NCBI GenBank assembly: GCA_017411225.1
Contig: JAFRDQ010000058.1
Span: forward strand, 1 to 44,417
Origin: Oscillospiraceae bacterium
GTDB taxonomy: Bacteria; Bacillota; Clostridia; Oscillospirales; Oscillospiraceae
Direction of reading: 5' to 3'
Length of the DNA: 44,417 bases
Part shown: in pieces, positions 1 through 8,784 of the stretch
Numbering within the stretch: the first letter of the stretch is position 1
Layout: each line of letters begins with the position of its first letter
The notes under the pieces: model-generated
What the model saw: only the letters and a program-made list of their open reading frames with translations
Database searches by the model: none
Told to the model about the DNA's origin: nothing
Made by a program: the position numbers and the translations under genes

Positions 1-954
1 AAGCTCATGGCCTCCAGGGAAATCGGTGAGCCGCTCGAGGAGGCATTCAGCTATCTGGACGTGGCAGGATATAATTACGCGACCTTCCGTTATGAGGCGG
101 ACGCCAAGCTGTACCCGCACCGGATCATGGTAGGTGCGGAGTGTTATCCCGGCGCGCTTTATGAAAACTGGAACCTGTGCCGAACGCTCCCGCAGCTCAT
201 CGGAGACTTTGGCTGGGCCGCCTGGGATTATCTCGGGGAGGCCGGCGTCGGACAGCATCGCTATGGTGAGGCAATCGATTATGACCTGTACGGCGCCTAC
301 CCGTGGAGGACCGCCAACTGCGGCGACTATGACCTGATCGGCGATCGGCGCCCCGTTTCCTACTGGCGTCAGATCGTATGGGGGCTTCGGAAAGAACCCT
401 ATCTCGCCGTGCAGGACCCGGCGCACTACGGAGAAAAACAGTCTCCTACCCGTTGGGGCTGGTCGGATGCCCTGCGGAGCTGGAACTATCGGGCAAGCAT
501 AGGTAAGCCCATCATTGTGGAGGTTTATTCCGACGCCGACGAGGTAGATCTGCTTGTCAATGGCCGCTCGGTCGGGAGACAAAAGACGGAACGCTGCAAG
601 GCGCTGTTTGAGACGGTCTATGAACCCGGCACGCTGACGGCGGTCAACATCCGAAATGGTCAGCCTGCGGAGCGTGACACCCTTCTGACCGCTTCCGATG
701 ATGTGCATGTTGCGCTGACCGACTGCGGCGGCGGAATCACTGAGATCTCCGTGAAGGACGCAAACGGCATTCTCAATCCGGAGATCGTGATGACGCTGAC
801 TGCTGGCGTCTCCGGTGGCAGAACAATCCTCGGCTTTGGCACGGCTGACCCGAAAAACGAAGAAAACTATTTTGATCAAACCATCCGAACCCATCACGGC
901 AGAGCGCTGATCGTGACGAGCGGGGATGGAGATTTGAAAATCGAGGTGCAATGA
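1..954 (+). CDS. Glycoside hydrolase family 2 protein (beta-galactosidase type), 3' part
   Basis: The reading frame is open from the first base, so the gene starts upstream of the window and only about 317 C-terminal codons are present. The visible part begins inside the GH2 TIM barrel. The stretch VAGYNY is followed by IMVGAECYPG, whose Glu (bases 139-141) sits where GH2 enzymes carry the catalytic nucleophile. FGWAAWDYLGEAG is typical of the barrel end. After it comes a beta-rich module with EVYSDADEVDLLVNGRSVG, resembling the DUF4982-type C-terminal domain of bacterial GH2 beta-galactosidases. The acid/base residue, the N-terminal jelly-roll and any signal peptide are outside the window. 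The family cleaves terminal beta-galactosides and sometimes beta-glucuronides or beta-mannosides; galactosidase is the best guess. The stop overlaps the next start by 4 bases (ATGA), indicating translational coupling. Confidence 0.9.
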   Translation, partial: KLMASREIGEPLEEAFSYLDVAGYNYATFRYEADAKLYPHRIMVGAECYPGALYENWNLCRTLPQLIGDFGWAAWDYLGEAGVGQHRYGEAIDYDLYGAYPWRTANCGDYDLIGDRRPVSYWRQIVWGLRKEPYLAVQDPAHYGEKQSPTRWGWSDALRSWNYRASIGKPIIVEVYSDADEVDLLVNGRSVGRQKTERCKALFETVYEPGTLTAVNIRNGQPAERDTLLTASDDVHVALTDCGGGITEISVKDANGILNPEIVMTLTAGVSGGRTILGFGTADPKNEENYFDQTIRTHHGRALIVTSGDGDLKIEVQ

Positions 955-1862
955 TGGCATTTACAGCAATCAAACGGGCAGTGATGAACGCCCGCTTTCA
1001 TAAGGTCAACAGGCATTACAAGACCGATCCCGTGATCGGAGACCGCAGCTATATCCAGCGCGACGGCAAAGAACCCGTAGAGGTGCTGTTCTACTATCCG
1101 GAAAAGCGAGAGAACATGCCTGTGTTCGTCCAGATCCACGGCGGAGCCTGGGTCGGTTTGGACGCGGTGGACGATGACCGCTACTGCATACGACTGAGCG
1201 AGGCGCTCGGCGCTTTCGTCGTCAACATCAACTACAAGCGGCTTTACGACAAAAGCTTTCCCTATCCCCACGAGGAAATCGTGGACACCGTCAAGTGGCT
1301 CAAAGCGCATGCGGATCAGCTGGGCATCGACCCGAACCGGATCATCCTCTCCGGCGGCAGCGCAGGCGGACATCTCACGGCAGGCGCATCCATTCTGCTG
1401 GCGCAGGAGGGCGTCCGGATCGCGGGACAGATCATGGAGGTTCCATTCCTGGATTTCACCCACACGATCCCCATTGACTTCCCGGAGGGCGACAAGCTCT
1501 ACAAGATGATGTTTGAGCTCTATCCGCCAAAGCTGCCTCTCGACAGCGAGGTGCTGTCTCCGGCGGCAAAAATTACGAAAGAAACGCTGGAAACGCTCTC
1601 TCCGGCAGTCATCATCGTCTGCGGCAGAGACCCTCTGCATCCGCAGGGCGAGCATTACGCAGAACTTCTGAAACAGCACGGCAAGCTGCTGGATCTGAAG
1701 AAATATGAAAACGGCTACCACGGCTTCGGCACGGACAAGGCCGAGGAAAAGCCGGAGCAGGACAAGCTGCGGGAGGACTGCTTCCGCTATAAGGTGGAGA
1801 AGGCAAAGGAACTCTATGCGATGAGCGGGGAGGAAAACCATGGCAAAACGGAAAACGCATAA
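951..1862 (+). CDS. Alpha/beta-hydrolase fold esterase (acetylesterase-like)
   Basis: A 303-residue hydrolase of the hormone-sensitive-lipase / alpha-beta hydrolase fold-3 type. The oxyanion-hole motif is IHGGAW near residue 62. The nucleophile is Ser137 in SGGSAGGH. The acid is probably the Asp in CGRDPLHPQG and the base the His in GYHGFG near the end. There is no signal peptide, so it acts in the cytoplasm. It is translationally coupled to the GH2 gene (start ATG within ATGATG at 951) and its 3' end overlaps the next esterase by 23 bases. In a glycan-utilisation operon the likely role is removing acetyl or other short acyl esters from imported sugars. The substrate cannot be read from the sequence. 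Confidence 0.85.
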   Translation: MMAFTAIKRAVMNARFHKVNRHYKTDPVIGDRSYIQRDGKEPVEVLFYYPEKRENMPVFVQIHGGAWVGLDAVDDDRYCIRLSEALGAFVVNINYKRLYDKSFPYPHEEIVDTVKWLKAHADQLGIDPNRIILSGGSAGGHLTAGASILLAQEGVRIAGQIMEVPFLDFTHTIPIDFPEGDKLYKMMFELYPPKLPLDSEVLSPAAKITKETLETLSPAVIIVCGRDPLHPQGEHYAELLKQHGKLLDLKKYENGYHGFGTDKAEEKPEQDKLREDCFRYKVEKAKELYAMSGEENHGKTENA

Positions 1863-2964
1863 GGAGGACCGGAAAGGCTGGCCGCTGTTCAACCGGCTCC
1901 TTGCCGATTACATTGAGCTGACCCGTTTTCCGGAGCTGCCGGAACATCCCAAGCCCGGAAAGAACTATGAGTACTGGCCGGAGGGCGCGCTCTGCGCCAA
2001 CGGCAATCCCTACCACGGCTGCATCCGTCTGGGTAATTCCAACAAGCTGATGATCGGTTTTTCCGGCGGCGGCGTTTCTGTGGACGCGCACACCGCCGCC
2101 AGACCCCAGCGCATTGGCGGTAAGGGCGAAATGTTCTATTCCGACGATGTGCGTTTCGGCGACATTATTCCCAGAGTCGGCACCTTTGGCCGCTCCAAAA
2201 AGAACCCCTTCCGGGACTGGAGCCTGATGTTTGTGCCCTATGCCACCGGGGATTTCCACTGCGGAACCGGGGATTTTCCCTATACAGATCTGAACGGGAA
2301 CCCCGCTGTGCTGCATCACCACGGCTATACGAATTTTCAGATGCTGCTGAAAAAGATCAAGGAGCTGGTGCCGAACCCGGAGCAAATCCTGGTGACCGGG
2401 TTTTCTGCGGGAGCCTTCGCGACTTCTCTTCTCACGGACTCAGTCGCTGCGGCATTTCCGAACTGCAGCGACATCACCGCCTGCGTGGACAGCGCCATGA
2501 TGCACTATGACTGGCAGCGCGTTGCGCGCGAGGTCTGGAAGGCACCGGAGGAGATCGCGGCGCGCCTCAAAGGAGACGAGATCGTCTCCGACAGTCTGCT
2601 CGCACTTCATAGGAATCATCCCGAGATCAAAATCATGTACTGCTGCTCCGTTCGGGACGCTGCGTTGACACAGATGGAACTGTATCTGGAAGACGGTCGA
2701 TGGGTTCCGGACAAAGCCGCGGGCGTCAAATATCAGCAGATGCTGAAGGAAATGCTGGAGGCTTTGCAAAAGGAGATTCCGGACCTGAGCACGTTTCTCT
2801 TTGATACGCCGGACAAAAACAGCAAGGACGCCGAGTTGACCGTCCACTGCCTCTGCGGCTCCAACGCCGCTTTCACCACCGTGGTAGACGGCGTGAGCTG
2901 CGCTGACTGGATGATGCGCGGCGTCAGCGGCGAAGTACTGAAGCTGGGGCTTGGCAAGCTCTGA
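1840..2964 (+). CDS. Pectinacetylesterase-like serine hydrolase, cytoplasmic
   Basis: A 374-residue protein resembling the pectinacetylesterase/Notum family (family CE13 in carbohydrate-esterase terms). The glycine-rich oxyanion loop is GFSGGGVS. The nucleophile is Ser189 in TGFSAGAFATS. Candidate Asp and His are in SVRDAA and TVHCLCG. The conserved pair PYATGDFHCGTG also fits. No signal peptide or membrane helix is visible. The start at 1840 has a GGGAGG ribosome binding site inside the upstream gene. It is clearly paralogous to the membrane-anchored protein at 11212-12357, sharing ATGDFH.GTG, VTGFSAG.FATSLL and the C-terminal ADW region. It probably removes O-acetyl groups from plant-type oligosaccharides. 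The exact ester is an inference. Confidence 0.8.
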   Translation: MAKRKTHKEDRKGWPLFNRLLADYIELTRFPELPEHPKPGKNYEYWPEGALCANGNPYHGCIRLGNSNKLMIGFSGGGVSVDAHTAARPQRIGGKGEMFYSDDVRFGDIIPRVGTFGRSKKNPFRDWSLMFVPYATGDFHCGTGDFPYTDLNGNPAVLHHHGYTNFQMLLKKIKELVPNPEQILVTGFSAGAFATSLLTDSVAAAFPNCSDITACVDSAMMHYDWQRVAREVWKAPEEIAARLKGDEIVSDSLLALHRNHPEIKIMYCCSVRDAALTQMELYLEDGRWVPDKAAGVKYQQMLKEMLEALQKEIPDLSTFLFDTPDKNSKDAELTVHCLCGSNAAFTTVVDGVSCADWMMRGVSGEVLKLGLGKL

Positions 2965-2975
2965 GGAGAAAACAT

Positions 2976-3614
2976 ATGAAAGCAGAAAAGATTATTTTGA
3001 ACAAAGAGAGAGACGTATCTCTGACGGCCTATCTTCAGGATGTAGAGGGCGAGTTTGGCTTTGCCAAACGTCCCGCCATGCTGGTGATCCCGGGCGGCGG
3101 CTACGCCATGTGCTCGGACCGGGAGGCTGATCCCGTCGCAGCGGCTTATCTCAAGGCGGGGTATCAGACCTTTATTCTGCGTTATACCTGCACACCCAAG
3201 GGGAAATGGCCTCTGCCGATGGAGGACTATGAGCAGGCGATGGCGCTCATTGAGGCGCGGGCGGACGAGTGGCATCTGGACAAAACAAAGATCGCTGTGG
3301 TCGGGTTCTCAGCCGGCGGTCATCTTGCCGCCTGCGCCGCGACCGTGGCGGAGCACAAGCCCGCTGCGGCAGTGCTGATCTACCCTGCAATCCTCAAGGA
3401 TATCTGCGATATGTGTCAGCCGGGGATGCCCTATCCCAATGAGCACGTCACAGCAGAGACCTGCCCCTGCTTCCTCGCTGCTGCCCGTGATGACCGCACC
3501 GTCAACATCAAAAACGCCTTGCTGATGGAGCTGGCGCTGGCGGAAAAGGGCGTGGCCTTTGAAAGCCACATCTACTCCTATGGCGGGCACGGCTTTTCCA
3601 CCGGTGAGGACTGA
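2976..3614 (+). CDS. Alpha/beta-hydrolase (acetyl xylan esterase-like), ended early by in-frame TGA
   Basis: A 212-residue esterase of the BD-FAE / acetyl-esterase type. VIPGGGYAM forms the oxyanion loop. Ser112 in GFSAGGH is the nucleophile, Asp in AARDDRTV is the acid, and His in GGHGFS is the base. All catalytic residues therefore lie before the stop. The TGA at 3612-3614 comes five codons after the catalytic His, and the same frame stays open to 4007. The first codons after the stop encode the usual continuation of this fold (PRLPRWVPDSIEWL). The gene thus looks like a longer one broken by a nonsense change, read through, or misread in sequencing. The start has GAGGAG seven bases upstream and follows the previous gene by 11 bases. 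Confidence 0.75.
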   Translation: MKAEKIILNKERDVSLTAYLQDVEGEFGFAKRPAMLVIPGGGYAMCSDREADPVAAAYLKAGYQTFILRYTCTPKGKWPLPMEDYEQAMALIEARADEWHLDKTKIAVVGFSAGGHLAACAATVAEHKPAAAVLIYPAILKDICDMCQPGMPYPNEHVTAETCPCFLAAARDDRTVNIKNALLMELALAEKGVAFESHIYSYGGHGFSTGED

Positions 3615-4007
3615 ATCAACACCAATTCTGTCTGCCCGCGGCTGCCCCGCTGGGTGCCGGACAGCATCGAATGGCTGGGAGAGGTGATGGGAAAACTCAC
3701 GCGCAGCGGCTTCACAGAGCCGGTTACGGCAATCTCGATGAACGGGGATTTTGCGCCGGTGCTCAGTGTTGACTGCACACTCTCCCATCTGCGCAAACAA
3801 AGTGAGAACGCAAAGGCGGTACTGGTCCCGATGTTCAAGGGCATTGAGGCTGTCGCCGCTGCCCGGCAGTTCTCGGTGGAAGGGCTGATGGCGGCCGTGG
3901 GAAACAACACTGCACGGGAGATCATGGAGATGGTACAGATCCCGACAGACATCATCACCGAAATCGACCGGGCACTGCACGGGATGATCAACGAACTGGA
4001 GGCTTAA
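3615..4007 (+). pseudogene. In-frame C-terminal remainder of the interrupted esterase
   Basis: This stretch continues the frame of the preceding esterase without a shift (3654 minus 2976 is divisible by 3) and runs to TAA at 4005-4007. It encodes the expected last helix of the hydrolase (PDSIEWLGEVMGKL). A helical tail of roughly 90 residues follows, starting at AISMNGDFAPVLSVDCTL, which I do not recognise. The only possible internal start is GTG at 3654. It has no Shine-Dalgarno sequence, so independent translation is doubtful. The tail keeps ordinary codon use and no further stops, which suggests the interruption is recent or that read-through occurs. The GH3 gene begins five bases after its stop and its ribosome binding site (GGAGG) lies in the last codons here. 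Confidence 0.6.
3628..3664 (+). other. Hairpin just downstream of the in-frame TGA
   Basis: CTGTC (3628-3632) can pair with GACAG (3660-3664). Inside it, CCCGCGG (3635-3641) pairs with CCGC-T-GGG (3647-3654) with one bulged T and a 5-base loop. It starts 13 bases after the TGA, roughly where a bacterial SECIS or read-through hairpin would lie. The apical loop (CTGCC) does not match the GU-rich loop known from Escherichia coli SECIS elements, and GC-rich coding DNA often makes such stems. Function is unproven. Confidence 0.3.
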
Positions 4008-4012
4008 CAAAT

Positions 4013-6454
4013 ATGGTCAGAATCACATCCTCTGAGGTTCAGGATTTTGAAAGAGCGCACCTTTCCAAGCTTCGCGCGCTTGCGCCGGAGTGCATGGTGC
4101 TGCTGAAAAAGAACGGGGATTTTCCGCTGTCCGCCCCCTGTGAGATCGCGCTCTACGGCGCGGGCGCACGCGAGACAATCAAGGGCGGCACCGGCAGCGG
4201 AGACGTGAATGTCCGTCATTATACAACGGTCGAGGAGGGTCTGGAAAACGCAGGCTTTACCGTGACCACAAAGGCGTGGATGGACGGATACAAGGCCGCT
4301 CGCGACGCCGGAATCAAGGTATTTTATGACGCTATTGCCGAGGAAGCAAAGCAGCTCGGCAAATCTGTGTTTCTCGTCGGCATGGGACGGACGCCCCCGG
4401 AGCCGCATTATGAGCTGCCGCTCGACGGCGCAGGAGACGTTTGTGTCTATGTGCTGAGCCGCAATTCCGGCGAGGGCGCGGATCGCCCCGGAAACGAGGG
4501 AGATCTGCTGCTCACCGATGATGAGCAGCGGGATATTCTGCGCTGTGCGGAAGCCTATGAGAAATTCATGCTCGTATTGAATGTTGGCGGGCCGGTAGAC
4601 CTCTCGCCCGTTCTGGAGCGAGTGGATAACATTTTGCTTTTGAGCCAGCTCGGCTCCGTTACCGGCGACGCGTTTGCAGACGTCCTGCTTGGCCGCGCTT
4701 ACCCCTCCGGCAAGCTCACGACCACTTGGGCTGCCGCAAAGGACGCTCCGGAAATCGGTGATTTTGCCCAGCGGGATGACACCCGCTACCGCGAGGGCGT
4801 CTTCGTCGGTTATCGATACTATGACGCCGCAGGCGTTCGGCCGCTGTTCCCCTTCGGCTTTGGTCTCGGTTACACGGAGTTTTCCGTTTCAGCCAAATCC
4901 TTTGCCGTAAAGGACAACTGCATTCGCGTCTCTGTGATCGCAGAAAACATCGGACGCTTCCCCGGAAAGGAAACGATTCCGCTCTACTATTCCGCGCCCT
5001 GCGGAAGGCTCGCAAAGCCGCTGCGGGAGCTCGGAGCATACCAAAAGACAAACGAACTGCAGCCGGGTGCACGCGAAGAGGTCTCCCTGACTCTGCCGCT
5101 GGAAGACATGGCAAGCTGGGACGAGGCGTCTGACGCATGGCTCCTGGAGCAGGGCAAGTATCAGATCTGCGTCGGTGAAACACTCGTCGGCGTCGTTACG
5201 CTGTCTGACAACGTAACGGTGGAGACGGGCAGTCATTCCGGCGGAGCGGCGGATTTTTCCGACTGGGCGCCGCAGACGCAGCGCAGCGAATCAGAAACCG
5301 TCCCCAACATCATCGTGCCCGCTTCCGCGCTCAATGGCATCGGACATTACCGGCGCAGAAAAATCGCGCCGCAGCCGCTCGCGGGCTGTGATCTCTCCGA
5401 CTTCACAGACAGAGAGCTTGCGCTCATCTGCGTCGGAAAGCACTCCGAATCCCAGAACATGGCCTCCATCATCGGCAATTCTGCGTCCCGTCTGGCCGGC
5501 GGTGCAGGCGAGACCGCCGCGCTCGTGCGCGAAAAGGGGTACGGAACCATTGTGATGGCGGACGGCCCTGCGGGACTGCGCCTCTCGACTGCATACATTG
5601 AGACAGAGGCCGGTCAGGAAGGGATTGACGACGGGGCGTTCGACAGCATTCTGAACATTCTGCCCATGGAAATCCAGCAGCTCATTGCGGCCAAGCTTTT
5701 GCAGAATAAGGAGAAGGCAAAGGCAAGCGCGACGCTCTATCATTACGCCTCCGCAATCCCGATCGGCACCGCACTGGCGCAAAGCTGGAGCGACGCCGTC
5801 TGTGAGCAGTGCGGCGATATCGTCGGCGAAGAGATGGAGCTGTTCGGCGCGAATGTATGGCTCGCGCCTGCGCTGAACATCCACCGCAGTCCGCTCTGCG
5901 GCAGAAACTTTGAGTATTATTCCGAAGACCCTGTGATCTCCGGCAGGGCGGCTGCTGCAGTGACGCGAGGCGTACAGCGGCACCCCAAATGCGCCGTCAC
6001 GATCAAGCACTTTGCCTGCAACAACCAGGAGACGAACCGTTACGGCTCGAACAGCGTTGTTTCGCAGCGTGCCCTTCGGGAAATCTACCTCAAGGGCTTC
6101 GAGATCTGTGTGAAGGAAGCCGCGCCCATGGCGCTCATGACCTCCTATAATCTGCTCAACGGCATCCATACCGCAAACCGACAGGATCTTCTGTCCACGA
6201 TTCTGCGGGACGAATGGGGTTTTGAAGGCATCGTCATGACAGACTGGGGCACGACCAACGACAAATTCAATCTCGGCAGTCACGGCGCTTCCAGCCCCGC
6301 TGTGTGTATACAGGCAGGAAACGACTTGATCATGCCCGGAGGAACAGAAGATGTGGACGGCATTCTCAGCGGTCTGGAAGACGGAACGCTCTCCCGCGCA
6401 GCGCTGGAGATTTGTGCCGGACGGATCCTTGCGCTGTCCCAGAGGTTGAGCTGA
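4013..6454 (+). CDS. Glycoside hydrolase family 3 beta-glucosidase with permuted domain order
   Basis: An 813-residue GH3 enzyme with reversed domains. The alpha/beta-sandwich (GH3 C-terminal) domain comes first, with LNVGGPVDLSPVL and a FAPQL-like segment DVLLGRAYPSGKLTTTW. The fibronectin-III-like domain follows, after FPFGFGLGYTEF. The TIM barrel comes last: ADGPAGLRL, LAPALNIHRSPLCGRNFEYYSEDP, KHFACNNQETNR. The nucleophile is Asp744 in VMTDWG. This order is established for some ruminal Clostridia beta-glucosidases (Ruminococcus albus, Butyrivibrio fibrisolvens). No signal peptide is present, so the enzyme is cytoplasmic. It likely removes terminal beta-glucosyl (or xylosyl) units from imported oligosaccharides or plant glycosides. 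The stop overlaps the next start (TGATG). Confidence 0.92.
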   Translation: MVRITSSEVQDFERAHLSKLRALAPECMVLLKKNGDFPLSAPCEIALYGAGARETIKGGTGSGDVNVRHYTTVEEGLENAGFTVTTKAWMDGYKAARDAGIKVFYDAIAEEAKQLGKSVFLVGMGRTPPEPHYELPLDGAGDVCVYVLSRNSGEGADRPGNEGDLLLTDDEQRDILRCAEAYEKFMLVLNVGGPVDLSPVLERVDNILLLSQLGSVTGDAFADVLLGRAYPSGKLTTTWAAAKDAPEIGDFAQRDDTRYREGVFVGYRYYDAAGVRPLFPFGFGLGYTEFSVSAKSFAVKDNCIRVSVIAENIGRFPGKETIPLYYSAPCGRLAKPLRELGAYQKTNELQPGAREEVSLTLPLEDMASWDEASDAWLLEQGKYQICVGETLVGVVTLSDNVTVETGSHSGGAADFSDWAPQTQRSESETVPNIIVPASALNGIGHYRRRKIAPQPLAGCDLSDFTDRELALICVGKHSESQNMASIIGNSASRLAGGAGETAALVREKGYGTIVMADGPAGLRLSTAYIETEAGQEGIDDGAFDSILNILPMEIQQLIAAKLLQNKEKAKASATLYHYASAIPIGTALAQSWSDAVCEQCGDIVGEEMELFGANVWLAPALNIHRSPLCGRNFEYYSEDPVISGRAAAAVTRGVQRHPKCAVTIKHFACNNQETNRYGSNSVVSQRALREIYLKGFEICVKEAAPMALMTSYNLLNGIHTANRQDLLSTILRDEWGFEGIVMTDWGTTNDKFNLGSHGASSPAVCIQAGNDLIMPGGTEDVDGILSGLEDGTLSRAALEICAGRILALSQRLS

Positions 6455-8784
6455 TGGCGCATTGGGTCTGCCATCCCGACGACAACCGGGAAACACGACT
6501 TGTTCCGGTGTTCCGGCGCACATTCTGCGTACAGAATGTGATCAAAAACGCTGCGCTGCGCCTTTCCGCCCACGGAATCTATGAAGCAGAGCTGAACGGC
6601 AGACCGGTTACGGAAAACCGGTTCATGCCGGGGCTCACCAGCTATTACCACCGCATTCAGGTGCAGGAGTACGACGTTTCCGACCGCATCCATGCAGGCG
6701 AGAACGAACTGCGCGTGACGGTGGGCGACGGCTGGTGGCGGTGGAACAACAACTTCGGCTATAAGCTCTCACTCTGGGCAGAGCTGAAGCTTCGATACGC
6801 AGACGGCAGCGAAGAAACGCTCACGACAGATGAAAGCTGGGACGCCGGTCTCGGCCCTGTCGTGCGGACGGATCTGCAAAAGGGCGAATTCTATGACGCC
6901 CGCATGGAGCTCCACGGCTGGCAAAAAGCCGCGCTCTGCACCGAACACGCCGAGGGGGAGCTGATTGAGAACCAGAGCGTCCCCGTGCGGGAAAAGGAGC
7001 GTTTCCCCGGCAGGCTCATGCGTGACGCCGCCGGGAAGCTTGTTGTCGACTTCGGGCAGAACATCGCGGGCTATGTCCATATGACCCTTCACAACACCAA
7101 ACGTGGGCAGACCGTACACCTCAAGCACGGGGAAGGGCTGGACAAGGACGGCAAATTCTCCACCGCCAACTGCGACGGCGGCCGGGCGGAATTTCAGGAG
7201 ATCACCTACATCTGCAAGGGTGCGGAAGTGGAGGAATACACCCCGCATTTTGCCGTGTTCGGCTTCCGGTATGCGCTTGTGGAAGGCATTGAGGACGCGG
7301 ATTTTGAGGCCATCGCCGTCTACTCCGACATGGAGGAAACGGGAGACTTCAAGTGCTCCAATGCACTTGTCAACAAGCTGGTGGAGAATGCCCGATGGAG
7401 CCAGAAGGGCAACTTCCTCGATGTACCGGTGGACTGCCCCACCCGCGAGCGCAACGCCTGGACGGGCGACGCCATGATTTATTGCCGCACAGCGGCGTAT
7501 TTCATGGATGTGCGGCAGTTTTTCAAGAAATGGCTGGTGGATCAAACCATTGAGCAGTACGCCTCCGGCAAGGTGGGCATCACCTTCCCGTCCACCTCCA
7601 GCGTCCATAACCCCGAGGAGCTGAAGACCGTTCAGGCAACCGACCCCGACATGGCGCTGGCCGGACCCACCGGTGAAGGCAACATCGGTGAGGACAGCGT
7701 AGGCTGGGGCGATTCCGCAGTATGGATCCCGTATCAGATGTACCTGATGTACGGCGATCAAGCGTTCCTGGAGGAACACTACGACACAGCGAAAAAATGG
7801 GTCGAATTCTCCCTGCGCTGCATGAAGGAACAAAATCCCATGTATGCGGACAAGCCCTGGTACGCGAGCGGCGATGGAGATTTCATCTACGACACCCGCT
7901 TCCACTATGGTGAATGGAACGAGCCGCTGCCGCCCGCGCCGGAGGTCATCGAGCTCTTTTCGAAAGGCGGAACCGCGGCGGACTATGTAACACACATGGC
8001 CAAATACGGCAAGCCGGAGGTCGCAACGGCCTATACCAAACGAAGCTGCGACAATCTCTCGCACGTGGCGCGCATCCTCGGCAAAGACGAGGACGCCGAG
8101 CGCTATGCGATGCTTTCTGGAAAAATCAAAGCCGCCTATGACAAACACCTCATAGGCGACGACGGTGAAATTCAAAAGGGCCACCAGGCGGCGTATATCC
8201 GAGCACTCGCGTTGGATATGGTCAGTGCAGAGAAAAAGCCGTTGGTGATCGCACAGCTCAAAAAAGAATTGGAGGCAGCCGATTACCACCTGAACACGGG
8301 TTTCCTCTCTACGGTGTATCTGCTGCCCACGCTTTGCGACAATGGGCTGGTTGATGAAGCCTTTCGTATCCTGGAGCAGACCACCGCTCCAAGCTGGCTG
8401 CACCCCATTGCGCTCGGCGCAACCACCATGCTGGAAAACTGGGACAGCATGGACGTGTTCCGGGACAGCTTCAATCACTACTCCTTCGGCGCAGTGTGCC
8501 AGTTCCTGTTTGAGTATGTTGCGGGCATCCGGCCGACCTTCCGTGCTCCGGGATTCAAAGAGTTTGATCTGTGCCCGGTGATCGGCGGCAGTCTGACCTG
8601 GGCAGAGGGTCGCTATCAGACTCAATTTGGCATGATAGAATCTCGCTGGGAGCGAGACGGCAAGCACTTTTTCTATCGCTGCACGGTGCCGGAAGGAACG
8701 ACCGCCCATCTGACACTGCCGGACGGAGGCACAGAGGCGCTGAGCGCCGGAAATTATTGCTTTGAAGGAGAACTCCATGGATAA
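6454..8784 (+). CDS. Glycoside hydrolase family 78 alpha-L-rhamnosidase
   Basis: A 776-residue protein. The start at 6454 overlaps the GH3 stop by one base (TGATG). The frame is open further upstream, but that part would overlap the GH3 gene. The N-terminal beta domain (LSAHGIYEAELNGRPV) matches the bacterial rhamnosidase N domain. A second beta domain contains VVDFGQNIAGYV. The (alpha/alpha)6 barrel carries the signature DCPTRERNAWTGD, with Asp327 and Glu332 in the positions used for catalysis and rhamnose binding in GH78. A C-terminal beta domain closes the protein. No signal peptide. It hydrolyses terminal alpha-L-rhamnose from glycans such as rhamnogalacturonan fragments, flavonoid rutinosides or saponins. 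Which one is not shown by the sequence. Confidence 0.92.
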   Translation: MAHWVCHPDDNRETRLVPVFRRTFCVQNVIKNAALRLSAHGIYEAELNGRPVTENRFMPGLTSYYHRIQVQEYDVSDRIHAGENELRVTVGDGWWRWNNNFGYKLSLWAELKLRYADGSEETLTTDESWDAGLGPVVRTDLQKGEFYDARMELHGWQKAALCTEHAEGELIENQSVPVREKERFPGRLMRDAAGKLVVDFGQNIAGYVHMTLHNTKRGQTVHLKHGEGLDKDGKFSTANCDGGRAEFQEITYICKGAEVEEYTPHFAVFGFRYALVEGIEDADFEAIAVYSDMEETGDFKCSNALVNKLVENARWSQKGNFLDVPVDCPTRERNAWTGDAMIYCRTAAYFMDVRQFFKKWLVDQTIEQYASGKVGITFPSTSSVHNPEELKTVQATDPDMALAGPTGEGNIGEDSVGWGDSAVWIPYQMYLMYGDQAFLEEHYDTAKKWVEFSLRCMKEQNPMYADKPWYASGDGDFIYDTRFHYGEWNEPLPPAPEVIELFSKGGTAADYVTHMAKYGKPEVATAYTKRSCDNLSHVARILGKDEDAERYAMLSGKIKAAYDKHLIGDDGEIQKGHQAAYIRALALDMVSAEKKPLVIAQLKKELEAADYHLNTGFLSTVYLLPTLCDNGLVDEAFRILEQTTAPSWLHPIALGATTMLENWDSMDVFRDSFNHYSFGAVCQFLFEYVAGIRPTFRAPGFKEFDLCPVIGGSLTWAEGRYQTQFGMIESRWERDGKHFFYRCTVPEGTTAHLTLPDGGTEALSAGNYCFEGELHG

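Noticed and set aside
3612..3664. Selenocysteine insertion at the in-frame TGA of the esterase.
   Set aside because: A hairpin follows, but its loop does not look like a known bacterial SECIS, the position is not catalytic in this family, and no selenoprotein genes are visible. Kept only as a minor alternative.
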